Shown here: piece after piece, positions 1-8,674 of the stretch
How the letters are laid out: each line of letters opens with the position of its first letter
Numbering within the stretch: the first letter of the stretch is position 1
Assembly (NCBI GenBank): GCA_964462635.1
Contig: CAYWYJ010000002.1
Coordinates: forward strand, 5,749 to 69,748
Length of the DNA: 64,000 bases
Reading direction: 5' to 3'
Origin: JBFMAI01 sp964462635
GTDB lineage: Bacteria > Planctomycetota > Phycisphaerae > UBA1845 > Fen-1342
Program-made: the position numbers and the translations under genes
The notes under the pieces: model-generated
Told to the model about the DNA's origin: nothing
Database searches by the model: none
Seen by the model: only the letters and a program-made list of their open reading frames with translations

Positions 1-3000
1 GGTTGGACGCTGCTACACTCGCTGTGGCAACTCGCGGCGCTGGGCGTGCTCGCGGCCGCCGCGCTGGCGGCGCTGCGCCGCGCCGCCCCAGGTACACGCT
101 ACGCGGTCGCCTGCGCCGCGCTGGCGGTGATGTGCGTCACACCCCTGGTCACGTTCGCCCTCGTGGCCGACGGCCGTGCGGCGGCCCCCGGCGGCCGGCG
201 CGTGTCCGTCGATCCGCAAGGTGCCCCCCTTTCCGGTCCGGTCCTTCCCGCGACACACGATCGGGATGGCACGGCGGCACCGGCTGCGTGGCCGGTGGTT
301 GGCCCCGCACGCGACTCGACGCAGGCCGGCGATGATGTCGCCGCCGCGCCGACCGAAACCGGCGCCCGGTCCGTAGATTGGCGGGCCGTGACTCGCCACA
401 TCGAACGCGCGCTGCCCATCGTCGTCAGCGTGTGGCTGGCCGGCGTGCTGGCGCTCTCGGCACGGCTGTTCGGCGGCTGGTGGCAGACCCACGTGCTGCG
501 TCGGCGTGGTGTCAGCGACGCCCCGGCCACGTTGCAGGAGCAACTTGTCCGCGCGGCGCAGCGTCTTGGTGTCGCGCGGCCCGTTCGGCTCGTCGTTTCG
601 ACCCTCGCGGAGGTTCCCGGGGCGCTCGGCTGGCTGCGCCCGATGATCCTGCTGCCGGTCAGCGCGGTCACCGGCCTGCCGCCGCGCCAGCTCGAAGCGG
701 TCCTGGCCCACGAGTTGGCCCACATTCGCCGCTACGACTACCTCGTCAACTTTGTGCAGTCGGTGATCGAGGTTCTGTTGTTCTACCACCCGGCGGTGTG
801 GTGGCTTTCGGGCCGCGTTCGCGTCGAACGCGAGCAGTGCTGTGACGATCTCGCTGTGGGCGCCAGCGGCGATGCGCTCAGCCTCGCCCGTGCGCTGGCC
901 CGCCTCGAAGAACTTCGTGCTCGCCCCGCGGCCCTGGCCGTTGCCGCCGGCGGAGGTACATTGCTGCCCCGCATCCGGCGTCTCCTCGCCGCTCCAGCGG
1001 TACCCGGGCCGCGACCTGCCGGCTGGTGGGCCGGCGTGGTGGTCGCTGCGCTTGCTGCCGGCGTGGGCACGCAGGCCCTGCGGGCCCAATTCGCGCAACA
1101 AGGCCGGGCCGATTCGGCGGCGTCGCAGCCCGGCCCCACGGCGCTGGGCGAAGTCGTCTACGAAGCCATCCCGCCGCAGACCCAACCGGGTGACACGGTG
1201 ACCGGCCTCGTCGTGGACGTGGACGGGCGACCGGTTGAGGGGGCGGCTGTGCGCGCCATCCACCGCGACGATGAGGACGGCGAACCGTCCCACGCGGCGA
1301 CGACGGACCACGCCGGCCGCTTCACGCTTGCCGGCCTCGCGCCCGACGGTTACTGGGGCCTGCACGTGGACGACCCGCGGTATGCGCAGCAGTGGCTGTA
1401 CGAGCATTCCGTGCAGGTGCCGTTCGACCCCATCGAAGGGCCGGTGCACTTGAAAGTGCAAAGGCCCGTCACTCAGACCGGCATCGTCCTCAACGAAGCC
1501 GGTGACCCGGTGCCGGGGGTCACGGTCACCCTCGTCCGCGAGTACCTGGGCGAGCGCACGCGCCCGCTCCAGGGGTGGCTCGCCTTCGATCTCCAGGTCA
1601 CCAAGACGGATGAACACGGCCAATTCACGCTCAATCGCCTGCGGGCGGGCCACATCTCCCTCATGCTCGATCACCCCGACTACGCCCGCACGATCACGCG
1701 CGACCGCGACCCAGGCCTGCGCATCCCCACTGATGAGATTCGCGTAACGATCAAGCGCGGCGTGACCCTCCGCGGCCGCGTCGTGGACCCCGCCGGCCGC
1801 CCCCTGCCGGGGGTCTCCGTCAGACTCACCACGTACAACGTGGCCCATCGCTCCCTCGGCGAGTGGCAGGTGACGACCGACGCGGCGGGCGAGTTTGCCC
1901 AGGGGTCCATCGCCGGTGTCCACGCCGGCTACCGCGCCGATACGTGGCCGGTCAGCGCCATGCTGGACGATCCGAACTGGACGTCGCAGCGATATGCCGC
2001 GTATCAGACCGACGACCAGACCCTGGCGTTCCTGGAGATCACCGCCCACCCGGCCGGAACCAAGTTGCCGAACCAACTCGTGGAAATCGGCCACCCGGAC
2101 TCCGCGCAGGGGGCGCGCCAGCGCAACGAGCCGGTCGGTGGCGGCGTGCTCCGCGTTCGGTTCGGCGGCGTAGTCATCGGGGAGCACGGCCGCGCCCACG
2201 AGGTGCACGCATGGCGGGAGGCGACGGACGGTGTCCCGCCGGTGTGGCGCACGCAGAGGCTCGACGAGACCGGCACCACGGAGTTCCGCCAACTGTCGGC
2301 CGGCGAGTACAGCGTCAGCGTCCCCTACTCGCTCTCTAGCGTGTACTACCCCTCGCAACGGGTGACCATCCGCGACGACGAGCTGACGGAGGTGACGCTC
2401 GCTCCCGGCCCGGCGCGCCTGCACGGCGTCGTCCGCGTGGACGGCGCGGCGCTCGCGCCGCCCGCGGCTCCGGCGGAACTGGCTGGCGCCATCTACTACG
2501 TGCTACGCGGCCAGGTGGAAGCACGTGGGCTGATCCGTCCCGACGGGACGTATGAGATCACCGGCCTGCCGCTCGGTCCTTGCATCGTCCGAGCCCATGC
2601 GGCGCGGGGTTCCTGGCCGTGGCCCGAACGCCGCGTCGAGCTGACCGCGGCCGACACACAACTCGACTGGGACCTGCCAAGCGGGCGCCTCCACGTCACG
2701 CTTTCCGAACCCTCTACCACGGATTCGCTCACGTTGGAGCGGGCCGCCGGGGAGGATTGGGCCGAGTGGTCGGTGGGGCACTTTGGATTGAACGGCACGA
2801 CCATGACCGTACAACACCTCCCGCCGGGCGAGTACACGGTGAGCACCCACACGACCGCCGGCCCGCTTCACGCCGTGGTCCGGCTCGATCCCGGGGCTCC
2901 GGACGCGTCGGTCGAACTGCGCCGGCCGCAGGAAACCGGCTGGATCACGGGGACCGTGCGTTTCGAAGGCAGCGCCGAACTGGGCGACATGGACGGCGTT

Positions 3001-3489
3001 TCTGCCCAGCCCGCCGGCTGGCACCTGCCCGACTATGTCGCGAAGGTCAACCGGGCGACCGGGGCCTACCGGCTGACCGATCTCCCGCCGGGCATGTACG
3101 TCGTTAGCGCCGCCGACTGGGACGAGATGAAGTCGTTCGTACGTTATCCGGTGCTGGTTGAAGTCCGCGCGGGCCTGGTGGCGCACCTGGACCTGAACGT
3201 ACCGGCCGCGCGGCGAATCCGCCTGGTGCCCGCCGACCCGCGGGTCGCCTGGCCCACGCCGCCGCGCTGGCGGGTGCGGACGCCCACCGGCGTATGGCTG
3301 CACTGCATGGAGTTGGCGAGCAGCGCGGACCTGTTCTCCTGTCATCTCGCCCTGGGTGTGTACCTCCTCGAGGCGGACTTCCGCGAGCACGGCCGCGTGC
3401 GGCAGAGCTTCACCGTCGGCCCCGGCGACGGCGCCCTCGAAATCCCCGTCGCGCCCCCGCCGCCCACGTCGCCACCGGCCGCGAAGTAG
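1..3489 (+). CDS. BlaR1-type M56 membrane metallopeptidase with regulatory-like repeats (5' truncated)
   Basis: The frame is open from the left edge, so the true start lies upstream. Residues are counted from base 1. Hydrophobic segments near residues 1-22, 38-60 and 137-157 and around 345-365 match the M56/BlaR1 membrane layout. The zinc motif HELAH is at 237-241, and a third ligand, Glu278, lies in EREQCCDD. After the peptidase come at least three carboxypeptidase-regulatory-like beta-sandwich repeats, recognisable by GLVVDVDGRPVEGAAV, GIVLNEAGDPVPGVTV and RVVDPAGRPLPGVSV, and then a long repeat-rich tail. M56 proteins usually pair with a BlaI/MecI repressor, and such a gene may lie just outside the window. 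The substrate is unknown. The beta-rich tail suggests an extracytoplasmic binding role rather than beta-lactam sensing (inference). Family assignment is firm; function is not. Confidence 0.88.
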   Translation, partial: GWTLLHSLWQLAALGVLAAAALAALRRAAPGTRYAVACAALAVMCVTPLVTFALVADGRAAAPGGRRVSVDPQGAPLSGPVLPATHDRDGTAAPAAWPVVGPARDSTQAGDDVAAAPTETGARSVDWRAVTRHIERALPIVVSVWLAGVLALSARLFGGWWQTHVLRRRGVSDAPATLQEQLVRAAQRLGVARPVRLVVSTLAEVPGALGWLRPMILLPVSAVTGLPPRQLEAVLAHELAHIRRYDYLVNFVQSVIEVLLFYHPAVWWLSGRVRVEREQCCDDLAVGASGDALSLARALARLEELRARPAALAVAAGGGTLLPRIRRLLAAPAVPGPRPAGWWAGVVVAALAAGVGTQALRAQFAQQGRADSAASQPGPTALGEVVYEAIPPQTQPGDTVTGLVVDVDGRPVEGAAVRAIHRDDEDGEPSHAATTDHAGRFTLAGLAPDGYWGLHVDDPRYAQQWLYEHSVQVPFDPIEGPVHLKVQRPVTQTGIVLNEAGDPVPGVTVTLVREYLGERTRPLQGWLAFDLQVTKTDEHGQFTLNRLRAGHISLMLDHPDYARTITRDRDPGLRIPTDEIRVTIKRGVTLRGRVVDPAGRPLPGVSVRLTTYNVAHRSLGEWQVTTDAAGEFAQGSIAGVHAGYRADTWPVSAMLDDPNWTSQRYAAYQTDDQTLAFLEITAHPAGTKLPNQLVEIGHPDSAQGARQRNEPVGGGVLRVRFGGVVIGEHGRAHEVHAWREATDGVPPVWRTQRLDETGTTEFRQLSAGEYSVSVPYSLSSVYYPSQRVTIRDDELTEVTLAPGPARLHGVVRVDGAALAPPAAPAELAGAIYYVLRGQVEARGLIRPDGTYEITGLPLGPCIVRAHAARGSWPWPERRVELTAADTQLDWDLPSGRLHVTLSEPSTTDSLTLERAAGEDWAEWSVGHFGLNGTTMTVQHLPPGEYTVSTHTTAGPLHAVVRLDPGAPDASVELRRPQETGWITGTVRFEGSAELGDMDGVSAQPAGWHLPDYVAKVNRATGAYRLTDLPPGMYVVSAADWDEMKSFVRYPVLVEVRAGLVAHLDLNVPAARRIRLVPADPRVAWPTPPRWRVRTPTGVWLHCMELASSADLFSCHLALGVYLLEADFREHGRVRQSFTVGPGDGALEIPVAPPPPTSPPAAK

Positions 3490-3533
3490 CCGCGGCCCAG
3501 CGGGGTGGCCGCCGCCGCGCCGCCGGGTTTTCG

Positions 3534-3563
3534 TTGCCGGGGAGGGCGGGCCGATCGTACAAT
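3534..3563 (+). promoter_or_regulatory. Predicted sigma70-type promoter for the DUF362 gene
   Basis: TTGCCG at 3534-3539 and TACAAT at 3558-3563 are separated by 18 bases. A transcript would start near 3570, giving a leader of about 70 bases before the ATG at 3642. Confidence 0.5.
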
Positions 3564-3641
3564 GGCGCTGTTCGCACGGCGGCGCCCTCTTTGGCGTGCG
3601 ACTCCCACCCTCCCGCTCGCGCCGAGCACCAGGAGAACGCG

Positions 3642-5336
3642 ATGAGCGCTCACGCGCCCCACGCCCCGCATGTCACGCCGCCGAACGATTCCGGCACTTC
3701 ATGGCGACAACGCTTCCTACGCCGCTGGTTCTTCGGCAACCTGCTGCTCAGTGGTCTGTTCGGGTTGCTGTGGCTGGTCCTTCGCAGCGGCACCAAGCCC
3801 AGCCGCCTCACGTATCCCTGCCAACAAGCGGCCCTCTCGACGGCATCACTGGCCTTCGGCGGGCCGCTCGTGGCCGCCCTCATCGCCGCCGGGCGCCGCA
3901 CGCTGCGGGCCTTGCTCACCCCCGCGGGCGTGACGGTCGCGGCCGTCGGCCTGTTCGCCACGCTCGGGACGTGGGGCTATCTGTCGCGGGCCAACGCGGT
4001 GCCCAGGCTGCCCATCGACCTGCCGTTGGACTACCGCGCCAAGCTCTTCCACGTCGTGAATTGCCCGCCGGACCCCGTCGGCGACCGGTTCATCGGGTTG
4101 GACAACCTGCTGCGGATGATGGGCCGCGACGGGCTGAAGTTCTACCGCTCGCCGAACGTGTCGCTACTGGCCGGCCCGGACGGGCTCCTGGCCCCCGACG
4201 ACGTCATCCTCGTGAAGATCAACTACCAGTGGCCGGAGCGCGGCGGCACGAACACCGACCTGCTGAGCGGGCTGATTCGCCGCATCATCGAGCACCCGGA
4301 CGGTTTCGCGGGCGAGATCGTCGTGTGCGAAAACGCCCAGTTCAACTCGACCGAGGGCTTCGACCGGGCCGCGAACAACGCCCAGAACACGTCGCTCTCG
4401 CCGCACGACGTGGTGGTCGCGTTCAAGTCGCAGGGGGTGAAGATCTCGCACTACGACTGGACGCTGGTACGGTACACGTCGGTGCAGGAATACTCCGCCG
4501 GCAATCTCCAGGACGGCTACGTCGTCGGCGCCTACAACGCCCTGCTCCAGGGCCGCCCGTCGTACCCGAAGTTCAAGACCGAGTACGGCACGTACGTCAG
4601 CCTGAAGTACGGGGTGTGGGACGCGGTCGGCGGCACCTACGACCGTGAGCACCTCAAGTTCATCAACGTCCCCGTGCTCAAGTCGCACCACTCGACGTAC
4701 GGCGCGACGGCGTGCGTGAAGCACTACATGGGCGTCGTCACCCGCGAGCTGAGCACCAACTCGCACAGCGCCATTGCCCGCGGCATCCTCGGGGCCGTCA
4801 TCGGCGAGGTCCGCCCCGCCGACCTCAACATCCTCGACTGCATCTGGATCAACGCGAACCCCAACACCGGGCCGCAGACGCCCTACAGCGGGGCCACCCG
4901 GCGGGACCAGCTCGTCGCCAGCACCGACCCGGTTGCCACCGACATCTGGGCGGTGAAGAACATTCTGATCCCCGCGTTCCTGGCCAACGGCTACAACCCG
5001 CCGTGGCCGACGCCCAGTGCCGACCCGGACGACCCGAACAGCGCCTTTCGGCGGTATCTCGACAATTCGCTGGCGTACATTCGCGCGGCGGGCTTCGACG
5101 CGACCAACGATTTCAACCAGATCGAGGTGCTGACGTGGGACCCGCTGGGCGACCTGAACTGCGATGGGGCGACGGACTTCGGCGACATCAATCCCTTCGT
5201 GCTGGCGTTGTCGAACCCGGGCGGCTACGCGACCCAGTTCCCGGACTGCGAAATCCGCAACGGCGACATCAACCGCAACGGCAGCGTCGGCTTCGACGAC
5301 ATCAACCCGTTCGTGAGTCTGCTCGCCGGGCCGTAG
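3642..5336 (+). CDS. Membrane-anchored DUF362 protein with C-terminal dockerin-like repeats
   Basis: The start is the ATG at 3642, preceded by AGGAG at 3631-3635; the frame is open further upstream but has no comparable site. The 564-residue product begins with hydrophobic helices (about 30-48, 65-85 and 97-115) and continues into a DUF362 domain. That domain shows the family's Lys/His-rich signature around VLKSHHSTYGATACVKHYMG. From about residue 503 to the end there are two dockerin-like calcium loops, GDLNCDGATDFGDINPF and GDINRNGSVGFDDINPF. DUF362 proteins are poorly understood. Here the domain is probably outside the cytoplasm, held by the N-terminal helices, and the tail may engage a surface partner (inference). 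The same tail occurs on two M28 peptidases near 29-33 kb. It has its own promoter and no operon partner. Confidence 0.82.
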   Translation: MSAHAPHAPHVTPPNDSGTSWRQRFLRRWFFGNLLLSGLFGLLWLVLRSGTKPSRLTYPCQQAALSTASLAFGGPLVAALIAAGRRTLRALLTPAGVTVAAVGLFATLGTWGYLSRANAVPRLPIDLPLDYRAKLFHVVNCPPDPVGDRFIGLDNLLRMMGRDGLKFYRSPNVSLLAGPDGLLAPDDVILVKINYQWPERGGTNTDLLSGLIRRIIEHPDGFAGEIVVCENAQFNSTEGFDRAANNAQNTSLSPHDVVVAFKSQGVKISHYDWTLVRYTSVQEYSAGNLQDGYVVGAYNALLQGRPSYPKFKTEYGTYVSLKYGVWDAVGGTYDREHLKFINVPVLKSHHSTYGATACVKHYMGVVTRELSTNSHSAIARGILGAVIGEVRPADLNILDCIWINANPNTGPQTPYSGATRRDQLVASTDPVATDIWAVKNILIPAFLANGYNPPWPTPSADPDDPNSAFRRYLDNSLAYIRAAGFDATNDFNQIEVLTWDPLGDLNCDGATDFGDINPFVLALSNPGGYATQFPDCEIRNGDINRNGSVGFDDINPFVSLLAGP

Positions 5337-5451
5337 CGGCTGATGGGAAGCGCGCCCCGCCGCCTGGGATCACTGCTCAAGAGCGGTGGCACCCGGCACC
5401 CGGCGCAGCGCGCGACGCACTTGAGCCATTGTGCAAACGGCTTGCCCCGCG

Positions 5452-5480
5452 TTGCCGCCGCCGCGCCGCCGCCGCACAAT
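5452..5480 (+). promoter_or_regulatory. Predicted promoter giving a leaderless cyclase mRNA
   Basis: TTGCCG at 5452-5457, a 17-base spacer, and CACAAT at 5475-5480. Transcription would begin near 5486-5488, directly at the GTG start codon at 5489. No Shine-Dalgarno sequence is visible upstream of that codon. Confidence 0.5.
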
Positions 5481-5488
5481 AGCCCGCC

Positions 5489-8473
5489 GTGAGCAAGACC
5501 CGGCGACGGGCGCAGCGGCAGACCCTCCTCGTCGGCCTCGCGGTGACGGCCGCCGTGGCGGTTGTTTATGCGCTGGGCGGATTGGACTGGCTCGAACTCA
5601 AGACCCTCAACCTGCGGTTCCTGTACGCCAACTCGATCACCGAGTCCGACGCCCTGGCGCTGATCGACATTGACGATGAGTCGCTCGTGCTGGTTCGTCG
5701 GTGGCCCTGGCCGCGCGATATTCAGGCGGGGCTGATCGCGATTCTGCACGAGGCGGGGCTGCGGCGCCTGCTCTACGACATCGAGCTGTCCGAGCCGGAG
5801 TTCGTCCGCACCGTCCAGCCGCCGCACGCGGACATCCTCACCGGCCCCGAGCAGCTCGGCGCCGCGGCCGAGGACCTGGCGACGGCGTACCCGGACCACG
5901 AGCTGCGGCTGGCGATTGCCGACGCGGCCCCGGTGTATCTCGCGTTCCACTATCTGAGCACGCAGGCGGGCGGGCCGATCCCTAACTCCCCTCCCTTCCA
6001 GGTCGCGACGGGCGACTCGCTGTGGCGAGGAGGGGTTGGGGGAGGGTCGAAGGGGTCGTTCGGCGACCGCCCCGCCCCCCCTGTGGTCCCCCCTGGAAGG
6101 GGGGACGGTGAGGAGGGCGAGCCTCCCGACGAGCCGCGGCTCGGCAGGAGCCTCGCCCTCCCGGAGCGTCAGGCGGCGGACTCGCTGACGGCCCGCGTTC
6201 AGCGGTGGTTTGAGAAGCACCCGGAGGCGTGGTACGCGCCGCCGCCGGCGCAGTTCGAGCGGGTGTTCACCGAAGTCGCCGGGGGCGCCCCCGCGCTCTA
6301 CGAGGACGCCGCGCAGGCCCTGCGGGCAGCGCTCAACATGGCGGCGACGACGCGCGGCCCGCTCGTGCCGGCGCATGCGGTCGAGGCGATCGCGCCGGCC
6401 GTGCCCGCGCTCGCCCCGGTGTACTTCCCGCACGCCCGCGCCGCGGCCCGCTGCGGTTTCGTCGTCTTCGAGCCCGACCGCGACGGCGTGATGCGGCGGA
6501 CGCCGCTGCTGGTGCGCTACTGTGACGCGGTCCTGCCGCAACTGGCGTTTGCAGTCGCGTTTGATGAGCTGCGGTTGGGGCGTGGAGATGTTCAATCCCG
6601 GCCGGGGCGGATGACGTTGCGCGTTCCGGGGCGGGAACGACCACTAGCCGTCCAACTCGATCGCCAGGGCCGAGCGCTGGTGCCCTGGGTGCCTCATCGA
6701 CGTTGGAGCGAGCAGTTCGGCCCGCACGTGCCGATGGGTGCCGTCTGGCAGATCTACGACCGGCGGCTGAAGGTGCGACAGAATCAGGAGCTGATCCGCG
6801 ATACGCTGGCCGCCCTGCTGGGGGCCGCGTCGGACGCTGACCAGCGCGATGTGCCGGACGCCGGTCCGCCATTTGATGTCGAGCCGTGGCGGGCGTACCG
6901 CGACGATTTGCGCCGGCGGCTGGAATTGGACGGCGAACTGCGGTTGGCGCGCTACCGTGACGACAGCGACGCCGCCCGACAGATTGGCGAGTGGATCAAG
7001 CAGTACGACGAGTTGTTGAAACAGGAAGAGCCCGCGGTGCGCGCGGCGCTTCAGGGGAGTGCGGGCGTCTCGCCCGCCAGCGTCTCGCCCGCCGCCGCCT
7101 CGATGGACACTCTGCGCCGGGCATTCGCGGCCAACGATGCGTATCAGCGCGAGATCGACGAACTGCTGACGCGGCTGCGGCAGCGCGTGGCCGGCAAGAT
7201 CGGCCTGATCGGCTACACCGCGACCGCGCTGGCCGACATGACGCCGATCCCGACCAGCCCGCGGGCGCCCGGCGTCATCGCGCACGCCAACCTGCTCAAC
7301 GGCCTGCTGACCGGACAGACCGTCCGCTGGTCGCCGTCCTGGCTCAACGTGCTCTTGACGGTCGGTGCGGGTCTGTTGGCGACGCTGGTCAGTGCCCGCT
7401 GGCGGCCGCGGCCCGCGGCGCTGCTGCTGCTGGCGGTCAGCATCGCCTACGCCGCCCTGGCCGGCTGGCTCGCGTTCCACGTCTGGATACTGTGGATCGC
7501 GCTGGTGCCGATCATCGCGGCGGTCACGCTGTGCTTCTTCGCGATCCTTCTGTTTCGCTACGTGTTCCTCGAACGCGAGTCGCGGCAGATCGCCACCGCC
7601 CTCAGCCAGTACACCTCGGCCACGCTTGCCCGGCAAATGGCGGAGAATGCCGAGCTCTGTCGGCGGGCCGAGGTCCGCGAGGTCACGGCGATGTTCACCG
7701 ACCTGGCGGGCTTCACCACGCTGTCGGAGCGGATCGGCGCGACCCGCACGCAGCATGTGCTCAACGTGGTGCTCGGCCGGCTCAGCGAGGTCGTCCTGCA
7801 CCACGAGGGAATGATCAACAAGTTCATCGGCGACGGGGTGTTCGCGTTCTGGAACCCGGTCATCTACCCGCAGCCCGACCACGCCCGGCGAGCGTGCGCG
7901 GCCGCGCTCGACATCCAGGTCGCCCTGGGGCTGTTGATCGCCGAGCAGTGGCAGGGCCGCGGCGACGAGGCGTTCAGCGGCCTGCGGCTGCGCATCGGAC
8001 TGGCCACGGGCAACGCCGTCGTCGGGCCCTGCGGCAGCGAGCAGAAGTACGACTACACCTGCATCGGCGACTCGGTGAATGTCGCTTCCCGGCTGGAGTC
8101 CGCCAACAAGTTCTACGGCACGCGCATCCTGGTCAGCGGCGCAACGTACGACCAGGCCGGCACGGGCTTCGTCGTCCGTCCACTTGGCGGCGTGCAGGTC
8201 AAGGGCAAGACCCAGGCCGTGCCGATCTACGAGTTGCTCGGCCATGCCGGGGAGATCGACGAGGGCACGCTGGGGTACGCCGAGCGCTTCGGCGTGGCCG
8301 TCGCGGCTTTTCAGCGGCGGCAGTGGGAAAAGGCGCTCGCGGCCTTCGAAGCCTGCGCTACGGACCGTCCCGACGACCTGGCTGCGACGCACTACTTGGC
8401 CGCGACGCGCGTGTTCCTGGCCTCCCCGCCGCCGGAGGATTGGACCGGGGCGCTGGAGTTGACGGAGAAGTAG
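5489..8473 (+). CDS. CHASE2 domain class III adenylate/guanylate cyclase
   Basis: This 994-residue receptor-type cyclase starts with GTG. It has an N-terminal membrane helix (about 12-35), an extracytoplasmic CHASE2 sensor to about residue 610, and three membrane helices (about 615-700). The C-terminal class III catalytic domain has FTDLAGFTTLSERIG with metal-binding Asp738, GDGVFAFWNP, and the substrate/transition-state segment QKYDYTCIGDSVNVASRLE. The CHASE2 part is interrupted by in-frame repeat DNA: residues about 168-225 come from two elements at 5994-6162, and about 523-536 from a third at 7055-7095. All are in frame and leave the flanking CHASE2 sequence readable. The product is probably cAMP, made in response to an external signal, but substrate choice (ATP or GTP) cannot be settled by eye. 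Confidence 0.9.
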   Translation: MSKTRRRAQRQTLLVGLAVTAAVAVVYALGGLDWLELKTLNLRFLYANSITESDALALIDIDDESLVLVRRWPWPRDIQAGLIAILHEAGLRRLLYDIELSEPEFVRTVQPPHADILTGPEQLGAAAEDLATAYPDHELRLAIADAAPVYLAFHYLSTQAGGPIPNSPPFQVATGDSLWRGGVGGGSKGSFGDRPAPPVVPPGRGDGEEGEPPDEPRLGRSLALPERQAADSLTARVQRWFEKHPEAWYAPPPAQFERVFTEVAGGAPALYEDAAQALRAALNMAATTRGPLVPAHAVEAIAPAVPALAPVYFPHARAAARCGFVVFEPDRDGVMRRTPLLVRYCDAVLPQLAFAVAFDELRLGRGDVQSRPGRMTLRVPGRERPLAVQLDRQGRALVPWVPHRRWSEQFGPHVPMGAVWQIYDRRLKVRQNQELIRDTLAALLGAASDADQRDVPDAGPPFDVEPWRAYRDDLRRRLELDGELRLARYRDDSDAARQIGEWIKQYDELLKQEEPAVRAALQGSAGVSPASVSPAAASMDTLRRAFAANDAYQREIDELLTRLRQRVAGKIGLIGYTATALADMTPIPTSPRAPGVIAHANLLNGLLTGQTVRWSPSWLNVLLTVGAGLLATLVSARWRPRPAALLLLAVSIAYAALAGWLAFHVWILWIALVPIIAAVTLCFFAILLFRYVFLERESRQIATALSQYTSATLARQMAENAELCRRAEVREVTAMFTDLAGFTTLSERIGATRTQHVLNVVLGRLSEVVLHHEGMINKFIGDGVFAFWNPVIYPQPDHARRACAAALDIQVALGLLIAEQWQGRGDEAFSGLRLRIGLATGNAVVGPCGSEQKYDYTCIGDSVNVASRLESANKFYGTRILVSGATYDQAGTGFVVRPLGGVQVKGKTQAVPIYELLGHAGEIDEGTLGYAERFGVAVAAFQRRQWEKALAAFEACATDRPDDLAATHYLAATRVFLASPPPEDWTGALELTEK
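5994..6100 (+). repeat. Family B inverted-repeat element inside the cyclase gene
   Basis: A 107-base element bounded by CCTTCCAGG (5994-6002) and its reverse complement CCTGGAAGG (6092-6100). Its bases 6011-6048 are identical over 38 positions to the reverse complement of 34635-34672 inside valS. It is read in frame as part of the CHASE2 domain. Confidence 0.85.
6112..6162. repeat. Family A palindromic element inside the cyclase gene
   Basis: A near-perfect palindrome with arms GAGGGCGAG... and ...CTCGCCCTC around a GAGCCGCGGCTC centre. It lies 11 bases downstream of the family B element. It is translated in frame as EGEPPDEPRLGRSLALP. Related copies occur at 26352, 36376, 53928 and 62240. 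Confidence 0.85.
7055..7095. repeat. Family F short repeat inside the cyclase gene
   Basis: GGGAGTGCGGGCGTCTCGCC with a following inverted copy of GGCGGGCGAGAC. It is translated as GSAGVSPASVSPAAAS. The matching element in valS (about 36950-36980) is translated GSAGVPPAS. Confidence 0.65.
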
Positions 8474-8531
8474 AGGCTGGAAGCTGTGTATCACAGCTCG
8501 CAGCCGGGTTGGGCTTCGCCAGCGGGTGTGG

Positions 8532-8550
8532 CACCGGCCAATGGCCGGTG
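8532..8550. repeat. Small palindrome of the CCGGCC family upstream of pgi
   Basis: A perfect 19-base palindrome, CACCGGCC-AAT-GGCCGGTG, in the gap between the cyclase and pgi. It shares its arm with the family D repeats at 29220 and in valS. Confidence 0.55.
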
Positions 8551-8674
8551 CGTGCCGGTCGGCAGCGGTACGCACGGTCTTCCACAATCCCGCTTTGGCG
8601 TTATGTTGGCACACCGCAGATGCTAACGGCGACCTTGGCGCACGCGCGCCCCAGCCGAGACGAGGAGCATGCTC

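Noticed and set aside
1..3489. Beta-lactam resistance sensor BlaR1
   Set aside because: The peptidase half fits, but there is no penicillin-binding sensor domain; the tail is made of regulatory-like beta repeats.
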